A stretch of 18,957 nucleotides of DNA from DSWT01 sp035415725 (GTDB lineage Bacteria > Chloroflexota > Anaerolineae > B4-G1 > SLSP01), in NCBI GenBank assembly GCA_035415725.1, contig DAOOGN010000087.1:1-18957 (forward strand), written 5' to 3'. Under the pieces are notes generated by a model. The model ran no database searches. It saw only the letters and a program-made list of their open reading frames with translations, and was not told the origin of the DNA. Below are positions 13,529-18,957 of the stretch, in pieces. A program made the translations under genes and the position numbers. Within the stretch, counting starts at the first letter, position 1, and each line of letters opens with the position of its first letter.

Positions 13529-13945
13529 TTACCTTGCGAGTTGTGCTGTCAGTGTGACTTCGACGCTGGCGAGTGCCTGTGAGACGGGGCAACCGGTTTT
13601 GGCGGCGTTGGCGTGTTCCAGGAATGTCGCCTCGTCAATGCCAGGGACCTCAGCCGCCGTGGTTAGATCGATGCGCACGATCTTGAAGCCGTCTCCAACT
13701 TTGTCCATCTTGACAGCGGCCCTGGTCGCCACACGAGTAGGAATGAAACCGGCCTCGGCCAGCATGTGACTGAGCGCCATTGAGAAACAGCCTGCGTGCG
13801 CCGCGCCAATGAGTTCCTCCGGATTCGTGCCCATGCCATTTTCGAAGCGCGACGCGAACGAGTAAGCGCCCTCGAATGCCCCGCTGCCTAATCGCAATTC
13901 ACCTTTGCCCTTGACCAGATTGCCTTCCCAAACTGCGGATGCCAT
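13529..13945 (-). CDS. osmC: OsmC-family organic hydroperoxide peroxidase
   Basis: A 138-residue thiol peroxidase close to E. coli OsmC (143 residues). It shares SAVWEG (3-8), RFENGMGTNPEELIGAAHAGCFSMALSHML (33-62 region) with the peroxidatic Cys53, and VPGID then AAKTGCPVSQAL with the resolving Cys119. OsmC reduces organic hydroperoxides in the cytoplasm during oxidative and osmotic stress. ATG at 13945 has no ribosome site. Family members usually carry a few more residues before ASAVWEG, and here the frame stays open upstream (SSITRM) with no other start. The 5' side directly abuts the remnant of a PHP gene on the other strand, so the native leader and promoter have probably been lost or replaced. 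Catalytic residues are intact; whether the gene is expressed is uncertain. Confidence 0.85.
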   Translation of the reverse strand: MASAVWEGNLVKGKGELRLGSGAFEGAYSFASRFENGMGTNPEELIGAAHAGCFSMALSHMLAEAGFIPTRVATRAAVKMDKVGDGFKIVRIDLTTAAEVPGIDEATFLEHANAAKTGCPVSQALASVEVTLTAQLAR

Positions 13946-14501
13946 TCTTGTTATCGAAGAACAAATCCAGGCCGCGATTGCATACGGTCTGGATGCGATG
14001 GTGTTTACCGATCACGGACGTCTTGTGCTGCAGCCGCACCTGGACGCCCTGAATCAGAAGTATGCACCGTTCCGTATCTTCGGCGGGATAGAAATCACTG
14101 TTCAGGAGAAGGAAGACCTGCTGGTGTTAGGCATCCACGATCCCATGTTGGAATCGGTGAAGTGGACTTATGCAGAATTGCACGCCTTTGTGCGCGCGCG
14201 GCATGGTTGGATCGCTTTGGCGCATCCTTTCCGCTATCACCGCGACATTGTCATCGATATCGCGCAATATCCTCCCGATGCGCTGGAAGGCTGCTCCACC
14301 AATGTGGCCTTACTCAATCAACCGCGCATCCGTGAGGTGACAAAGCAGCTCGGCATCCCAGTCGTGTGCAACTCCGATGCGCATGCGACGCGCTCGCTTG
14401 GCGTGGGGTACAATCTGTTGAACGAAGAAGTGGGGGATGAGGCTCATCTGGTGCGCATATTGCGTGCTGGCGCATTTATTGGGGTGTGTGCAATCATTTG
14501 A
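13946..14501 (+). pseudogene. PHP-domain phosphoesterase, N-terminally truncated
   Basis: The translation reads EEQIQAAIAYGLDAMVFTDHG, then GGIEITVQEKEDLLVLGIHD, WIALAHPFRY and VCNSDAHATRSLGVGYN, the metal-binding blocks of PHP-family (polymerase and histidinol phosphatase) phosphoesterases, ending at TGA 14501. The first block, a short strand with HxH (typically DLHTH or DLHVH) some 15-20 residues before EEQIQ, is missing. Homology appears to begin about 13953, where the osmC 5' end lies on the other strand. The remaining frame is open, but no start codon with a ribosome site is available at the correct place; a TTG or CTG farther left would lie inside osmC. Without HxH the enzyme should be inactive. 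Converges with the SfiI-like gene. Confidence 0.75.
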
Positions 14502-14558
14502 GTGGCTCAGTTTTATGTTGGCAAGGCGGGAAGTATTCATCACTGTTGTGTTTTCCGC

Positions 14559-15272
14559 CTATGCATCCCAACGAAATTCGGCTGGATCCAACGAAATTTT
14601 CTGCACTCGCCAATGCGCTTTATGTTTCAGGCGAATAAAACTCAGCCGTACCCGGAATTCTTCACCTAAAGTGGGCGCATTGCGTCCGGCAATCCAGATC
14701 GTATCTTGTGCGGACGGATTGTAGCGCTCTTGGAGCATCCCATTCGGTACTGCTGCGATCGTGATACTCTTTAGTGAATTGATAGCGCCTTGCGCTTCGT
14801 AATTGTATTTGACAAACAGTGTGGTCGTCAGATAGGATTCGCCTTTGAGTGTAAGAATTGTAGGGAGTTTGCCGGCGATTTCCAATGCTTGCCCGGCGCG
14901 CATCTGGCGCACGAGCATTGAAAACTGCGATGTTTGTAATGTAGCCGTGCCTTGCCCCGCAACTTTTTCCGCCTTTGAATCCACGAACAACGCCTGCTTG
15001 AGCGCATAATCGGGGTGAAACAAATAGCGCGCGCGTTTGTAATCCACTTTGCCGAATAATCGCTGGTCAATTTTCGACATTCCCAAACGATCCAAAGCCT
15101 CGCGCGTTATATCTTCGCCAATATCTGCCACCAGGTCGCTTTCCTCTCGAAATATCTCTTGAGCGATAGTGCGATAGTCGTATACCGCTTGTGTGACCAG
15201 CCGTAGGGATACTTTTTCGATTTCTTCCAAACGATCAAGGTTTTGATTGAGTTCTTCAGGATTCATTAACAT
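14559..15272 (-). CDS. SfiI-like type II restriction endonuclease
   Basis: A 237-residue protein matching, from memory of the SfiI sequence (269 residues), nearly the whole R.SfiI fold: LEEIEKVSLRLVTQAV, DIGEDITREAL, GKVDYKRARYL, LFVDSKAEK, TATLQTSQFSM, LKSITIAAVP and MLQERYNPS. The catalytic residues are visible as D77 and D98-S-K100, with the same 21-residue spacing as D79 and D100-K102 in SfiI. SfiI is a tetramer cutting two GGCCNNNNNGGCC sites at once; the same specificity is likely but unproven. Start: ATG 15272 with AGGA about 10 nt upstream; ATG 15266 is a close alternative, and a TTG at 15296 is less likely. It overlaps the 3' end of its methyltransferase gene by 17 nt. AT-richer than the flanks, suggesting transfer. 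Confidence 0.85.
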   Translation of the reverse strand: MLMNPEELNQNLDRLEEIEKVSLRLVTQAVYDYRTIAQEIFREESDLVADIGEDITREALDRLGMSKIDQRLFGKVDYKRARYLFHPDYALKQALFVDSKAEKVAGQGTATLQTSQFSMLVRQMRAGQALEIAGKLPTILTLKGESYLTTTLFVKYNYEAQGAINSLKSITIAAVPNGMLQERYNPSAQDTIWIAGRNAPTLGEEFRVRLSFIRLKHKAHWRVQKISLDPAEFRWDA

Positions 15273-16329
15273 AAGGTTCGGTTCCTGGTTCAGCAATTAT
15301 GTTTATTTGTGTGCCAGATTTTATTTTGGCTCGGCTAAGGTTGACGTATTTCTCTTCAAGTTCGATGCCGATATACTGTCTGCCGGTTTGGATGGCCGCG
15401 ATGGCCGTTGTGCCGCTTCCCATAAAGCAATCGAGCACAATATCATCCGGGTCGGTCAAGAGTCTTATTGTGCGTAATGGCAATTCCAGGGGGAATTTGG
15501 CCTCATGATCGTCGTTGACTCTCACGGATGGAAACTCCCAAACGCCCCGCGATCCCCACTCAATCCATTCTTCTGGCGATAAGCGTCCCCGGTCGTATTT
15601 TGTGATGCCCGGTTTCCAAAAAAAGTACAGGTATTCAGATTCGTCTACGGAGCGATAAGACAAACTGGCCCAGCGTGAGTTTTCCCAAGCGGCATCTTTG
15701 ACCCAGATACGTCGGTCGTAGAGATAAAAACCGGCCTCGGTACCCCAGGCTTCGATCAGTCCACCCACGATCTTTACTCTGGTTTGCGGTTCATACTTGC
15801 CGCCACGGATATTGTTGCCGTGGAGACGGCGATCTATGGTCTGTTCGCTACATCCCAGTAATTTCGCCAATTGATAGCGGTTATACGTGGGATGCGCTTT
15901 CATCGCCTGTAAAACATTTTCTTTCGTCACCGGAGAACGTTTTTTGTTGACCGCTTCGGCTTGTATACGGGGCATATCGGGATCTCTGAAACACAAAATG
16001 TCGGCAATGTTGATCACCAAAAATCCGCCCGGTCGGATAATGGGGAAGTGCAAATGAATCACCGTGGCTAATAAATCTTGCCAGTCCGCGAAAGTGAGAT
16101 AGGCTTCGTAGTCTTTGCCGACAAAATAAGGGGGAGACCATACGCTTAAGGCGATGCTGTTTGGTTCAATCTTAGGTAAGAGAGAGCGCGCGTCGCCGTG
16201 ATAAATTTGGTTGGGGCGCAGGTAGTCTTCATGCCCATTTCCATTTGTGTATAACTCGTGAAATGTGCTTTGTAAACTCTTGGGCAATCGTTCTATCTTA
16301 AAATCAATCTGTGTTTGCTCGGTCATCAT
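15256..16329 (-). CDS. beta-class DNA N4-cytosine methyltransferase (M.SfiI-like)
   Basis: A 357-residue DNA methyltransferase. Catalytic motif IV is SPPY (65-68), the form typical of N4-cytosine enzymes, and the SAM motif DCFMGSGTT (300-308) plus GIELEEKYV (321-329) lie near the C-terminus. This order (IV first, I last) is class beta. Between them sits an inserted segment (about 131-172), KENVLQAMKAHPTYNRYQLA then KLLGCSEQTIDRRLHG, that looks like a helix-turn-helix. It would protect the genome against the SfiI-like nuclease encoded immediately downstream with a 17-nt overlap, presumably at the same site. Start at 16329; a second ATG follows directly (16326). A TATAAT box lies 37 nt upstream. 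The methyltransferase-first order suits safe establishment after transfer. Confidence 0.88.
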   Translation of the reverse strand: MMTEQTQIDFKIERLPKSLQSTFHELYTNGNGHEDYLRPNQIYHGDARSLLPKIEPNSIALSVWSPPYFVGKDYEAYLTFADWQDLLATVIHLHFPIIRPGGFLVINIADILCFRDPDMPRIQAEAVNKKRSPVTKENVLQAMKAHPTYNRYQLAKLLGCSEQTIDRRLHGNNIRGGKYEPQTRVKIVGGLIEAWGTEAGFYLYDRRIWVKDAAWENSRWASLSYRSVDESEYLYFFWKPGITKYDRGRLSPEEWIEWGSRGVWEFPSVRVNDDHEAKFPLELPLRTIRLLTDPDDIVLDCFMGSGTTAIAAIQTGRQYIGIELEEKYVNLSRAKIKSGTQINIIAEPGTEPYVNES

Positions 16330-16365
16330 TGCACCACTGATGGTATTCGTTGGTCATCTATGTTT

Positions 16366-16371
16366 ATTATA
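16366..16371 (-). promoter_or_regulatory. -10 box of the SfiI-like restriction-modification operon
   Basis: TATAAT on the minus strand, 37 nt upstream of the methyltransferase start. A weak TAACAA lies 16 nt further upstream; no TTGACA. A promoter is expected here because a strong terminator (16418-16461) separates this unit from the gene upstream. Confidence 0.5.
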
Positions 16372-16417
16372 CCTTGATTGCCCGTAATTGTTACCGCGTA
16401 TGTTGCGTTGTGTATGC

Positions 16418-16461
16418 AAAAATCGTCGGGGTGAACCCAATCCTTCATCCCGACGATTTTT
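16418..16461. terminator. rho-independent terminator after the molybdenum hydroxylase gene
   Basis: AAAAATCGTCGGG (16418-16430) pairs perfectly with CCCGACGATTTTT (16449-16461) around an 18-nt loop. T-runs flank it in both directions. It lies 17 nt past the stop of the minus-strand molybdopterin subunit gene and isolates it from the restriction-modification operon. Confidence 0.85.
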
Positions 16462-16477
16462 TATGGCACATCTCAGG

Positions 16478-18862
16478 CTATCTCGGCAACTCGCAGCTCA
16501 GCTCCGGCCCCTCCGGGTGCAGCGCCAGGAAAATCTTCTCCGCCGAGAGCGGCAAATCGTGGAAGCGAATGCCGGTGGCAGCGTAGAGGGCATTGGCGAT
16601 GGCCGGCGCGGTGGGCACCATGACGTGTTCACCGACGCCACGCGCACCCCACGGACCGTCCTCCAGCGGCGTCTCGACGATATCGCCGTGAATCTCGCGC
16701 GGGGCATCCAGCGCGGTGGCGATCTTGTAGTCCACGAAGCTGCCGTTGAGTGGGCGGCCTTTGTCATCGAAGCGCAGGCCCTCGAAAGCGGAACTCATCC
16801 CATGCACCGCGCCGCCCTCGATCTGCGTCATCACCAGATCGGGGTTGATGGCTTTGCCCACGTCATAGGCGCTGGCGACTTTGAGCACGTCCAGTTGACC
16901 GGTTTCCGTATCGACCTCCACCTCCACGGCCTGCGCGCCGACGGTGTAGTGGACGACGGCCCGCGCACCTTGGCCTGTCTCCGGATCAAGGCCGGTGACG
17001 TAGGTGGGCATGAACTTGCCGCTGCCTACAATCGGCCCGCCCTGCCAGCCTTCAAAGCCTTCGTTAGGCAGGCCGTAGACGACCATGTTGCGCAACGGCT
17101 GCTCGCGCTCCGACTTATACGACACGACGACGCCGTTCTTGATGTCCAGGTCGGCGGGGTCTTCGTCCCAATACTTCGCCACGATGTCGAGGATTTTGCC
17201 GCGCGCCTCTTCCGCCGCCGCCTTGACCGCGTTCCCCATCGACCAGGTGAGGCGGCTGGCGACGGTTTGCCATTCGTAAGGGCTGTACTTCGTGTCCACC
17301 GGATTCGCCGAGACACGCACCCACTCGTAGGGCACGCCGAGCGCCTCCGCTGCTATCTGCGCCATCACGGTGAACGCGCCCTGCCCGATCTCCTGCCCGC
17401 CAACATAGACGTTGACCGTCGCATCTTCGTTGAAGCGCACGATGGCGGAACTGCCGGGGTTCGGCGGCATAGCGGGAGCTTTCCACATGATCGCCAGACC
17501 TTTGCCGCGTACCTTGTTTGGGCGAGGATGAACCTCGCCCCGACGATCCCACTCAATCGCCTGGGTGACTTTATCGATGCACGTGACCAAATCCACCTGC
17601 GGCATGGTCATGCCGGTCAAAATGGTGTCGCCGGTGCGGACGCAATTGCGCCGTTTGAAGTCCGCCGCATCCATGCCGATTTTCTCGGCGAGTTTGTCCA
17701 TCGCCTGCTCGATGCCCCAGTGGATTTCGGGCATGCCGAAACCGCGCATGGCGCTGCCGATAGGATGGTTGGTGTAGACGCAATATGAGTCACCTTTGAC
17801 GTTGGGCACGTCGTAGGGGCCGGTGCAGGAATAACCCGCCGCGCGCGCGATGTTGACGCCGTAGTCGTTGTACGCGCCGCCGCCGAAGTAGTAAGCGACT
17901 TCCATGGCAAGCAGATTGCCCGCGGCATCACAACCGATCTTGTAGGTGCCGACGAGGCTCTGGCGGACGTTGGTGGCGACGAACTCTTCCTCGCGCGTCA
18001 TCCGCACCTTGACCGGATGGCCCTGGACCGCTTTCGCCATCAGAACGACGTTGGCCTCAATCGAAATGCCGGCCTTGCCGCCAAACCCGCCGCCGACGTA
18101 GGGCGAGATCACGCGGATGTTGCCGTGTGGCACGCCGAGGCTCTGCGAGAGCAGGTCGCGTTGGGCGAACGGCGACTGCGACGCCGCCCACAACGTCACT
18201 TGCCCGTCCACATCCCAGCGCGCCACGGCGACATGCGTCTCGATGGGGGCATGTTGAATCTGCGGCAGAGTGTACGTTTCTTCGACAATCGCCGCACACT
18301 GCGCCCACACTGCATCGCTCACGCCCGCGTCAGAGACGTTGCCCTTGCGCAGCTTGAAATGCTCGGAGATGTTCGTCCCCGGTTCCGGGAAGATGAAGTT
18401 GACGACCTCGTACTGGCCCAGGTCAGGATGGATGAGCGGCGCGTCCGGTTGCGCACCGGCGTAGGGATCGAAGACCGGCCCCAACAGCTCGTATTCGACC
18501 TCCACCAGCCTGGCAGCGGCCTCGGCGATCTCCTCGTTCACCGCCACGACACCCGCCACCGATTCGCCGACGTAACGCACGCGGTCGTAGGCGAAGATGT
18601 AGCGGTCTTTGAGGTACAGTCCCAGGCGGGTAGGATTATCCTGGCCCGTCACCACGGCCTTGACGCCGGGCAGGGCCAAAGCCTTACTCGTATCGATTTT
18701 CTTAATCAGCGCGTGGGCCACCGGGCTATGGACGATCTTGCCGTAAAACAGCCCCGGCCCGAAGGCCATGTCGTCCACATACTTCGCCGCCCCGGTGACT
18801 TTCTCAAACGCATCCACGCGCGGGACACTTTTACCGACAGGATTATTCGTTGGTTGGGTCAT
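16478..18862 (-). CDS. molybdopterin-binding large subunit, xanthine dehydrogenase/aldehyde oxidase family
   Basis: A 794-residue Mo-hydroxylase catalytic subunit. It starts with GKSVPRVDAFEKVTGAAKYV, the usual opening, and has IVHSPVAHA (43-51), the cofactor loop YVGGGFGGKAG (255-265), GSAMRGFGMPE (369-379), GGQEIGQGAF (488-497) and GARGVGE (739-745), whose Glu745 fits the catalytic base. The CoxL active-site loop with Cys (AYRCSFR) is absent, so it is not form I CO dehydrogenase; a purine, aldehyde or aromatic hydroxylase is possible. Such subunits work with a [2Fe-2S] and often a FAD subunit, neither seen here. ATG 18862 has AAGGAG 7 nt upstream; the frame is open to 18940, but that start has no comparable site. 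No upstream gene is visible within 95 nt, and a terminator follows, so it may be monocistronic or the last gene of a unit beginning outside the window. Confidence 0.9.
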   Translation of the reverse strand: MTQPTNNPVGKSVPRVDAFEKVTGAAKYVDDMAFGPGLFYGKIVHSPVAHALIKKIDTSKALALPGVKAVVTGQDNPTRLGLYLKDRYIFAYDRVRYVGESVAGVVAVNEEIAEAAARLVEVEYELLGPVFDPYAGAQPDAPLIHPDLGQYEVVNFIFPEPGTNISEHFKLRKGNVSDAGVSDAVWAQCAAIVEETYTLPQIQHAPIETHVAVARWDVDGQVTLWAASQSPFAQRDLLSQSLGVPHGNIRVISPYVGGGFGGKAGISIEANVVLMAKAVQGHPVKVRMTREEEFVATNVRQSLVGTYKIGCDAAGNLLAMEVAYYFGGGAYNDYGVNIARAAGYSCTGPYDVPNVKGDSYCVYTNHPIGSAMRGFGMPEIHWGIEQAMDKLAEKIGMDAADFKRRNCVRTGDTILTGMTMPQVDLVTCIDKVTQAIEWDRRGEVHPRPNKVRGKGLAIMWKAPAMPPNPGSSAIVRFNEDATVNVYVGGQEIGQGAFTVMAQIAAEALGVPYEWVRVSANPVDTKYSPYEWQTVASRLTWSMGNAVKAAAEEARGKILDIVAKYWDEDPADLDIKNGVVVSYKSEREQPLRNMVVYGLPNEGFEGWQGGPIVGSGKFMPTYVTGLDPETGQGARAVVHYTVGAQAVEVEVDTETGQLDVLKVASAYDVGKAINPDLVMTQIEGGAVHGMSSAFEGLRFDDKGRPLNGSFVDYKIATALDAPREIHGDIVETPLEDGPWGARGVGEHVMVPTAPAIANALYAATGIRFHDLPLSAEKIFLALHPEGPELSCELPR

Positions 18863-18885
18863 TTGCACTCTCCTTTGCGTCAGAT

Positions 18886-18957
18886 GATAGTCTTTAGTCT
18901 GATAGTCAATGTCGAATCTCGTAAAGTCGTACCTTAACAAGTCTCATAAAGTCGTAC
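18886..18957. repeat. direct repeats upstream of the molybdenum hydroxylase gene
   Basis: A 16-nt unit, TCTCRTAAAGTCGTAC, occurs at 18917-18932 and 18942-18957 with one mismatch and a 25-nt period, cut by the window end. Nearer the gene, GATAGTC is repeated at 18886-18892 and 18901-18907 (15-nt period). The position just upstream of the ribosome site fits operator sites for a regulator, or decayed tandem repeats. No clear -35/-10 pair was found here. Confidence 0.5.

Noticed and set aside
16388..18937. Long plus-strand frames (466 and 306 codons) opposite the molybdenum hydroxylase gene
   Set aside because: They are antisense shadows of a gene with clear family motifs; high GC at third positions keeps the opposite frames open. 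No start signals or recognisable domains.

Overview
The window reads as a chromosomal segment of a moderately GC-rich bacterium, most likely a Chloroflexota of Anaerolineae or Caldilineae type. This is inferred from protein architecture, not from a marker gene. The clues are a secreted LysM protein with Thr/Pro linkers and a single C-terminal membrane anchor, a large GT-C membrane protein followed by two beta-sandwich modules, a PIN/TRAM protein with N-terminal membrane helices, and a free-standing LysW-like protein. No rRNA, tRNA or CRISPR array was seen.

Layout. Positions 1-3472 hold a PIN/TRAM protein (minus), a LysW-like zinc-ribbon protein with a long acidic tail (plus) and the LysM surface protein (minus); the last two converge on one perfect 36-nt palindromic terminator. 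Positions 3744-5817 are a minus-strand operon of a small membrane protein, a polyprenyl-phosphate mannosyltransferase-type GT2 and a zinc-ribbon methyltransferase, the last two coupled by an ATGA overlap. Positions 6051-8131 are a second minus-strand operon: a cyclopropane-fatty-acid synthase overlapping by one base a geranylgeranyl-reductase-like flavoprotein, probably a membrane-lipid modification pair. Divergent from it, 8459-11753 (plus) holds a uroporphyrinogen-decarboxylase-family protein overlapping by 11 nt the GT-C membrane protein.

Positions 11754-16462 look like an accessory, recombining region. It has a mostly non-coding stretch with possible gene debris, a near-consensus promoter, a MITE of about 122 nt with 13-nt terminal inverted repeats, and a TrmO-like tRNA methyltransferase gene set as an integron-type cassette between two attC-like sites, with no integrase in view. 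It continues with an OsmC peroxidase gene, a PHP-domain gene that has lost its N-terminus exactly where osmC begins, and a complete SfiI-like restriction-modification pair. The methyltransferase of that pair carries an internal helix-turn-helix-like insert.

Positions 16478-18862 (minus) hold a molybdopterin-binding large subunit of the xanthine dehydrogenase/aldehyde oxidase family. A 16-nt direct repeat lies upstream of it at the window edge. Its iron-sulfur and FAD partner subunits are not in view.
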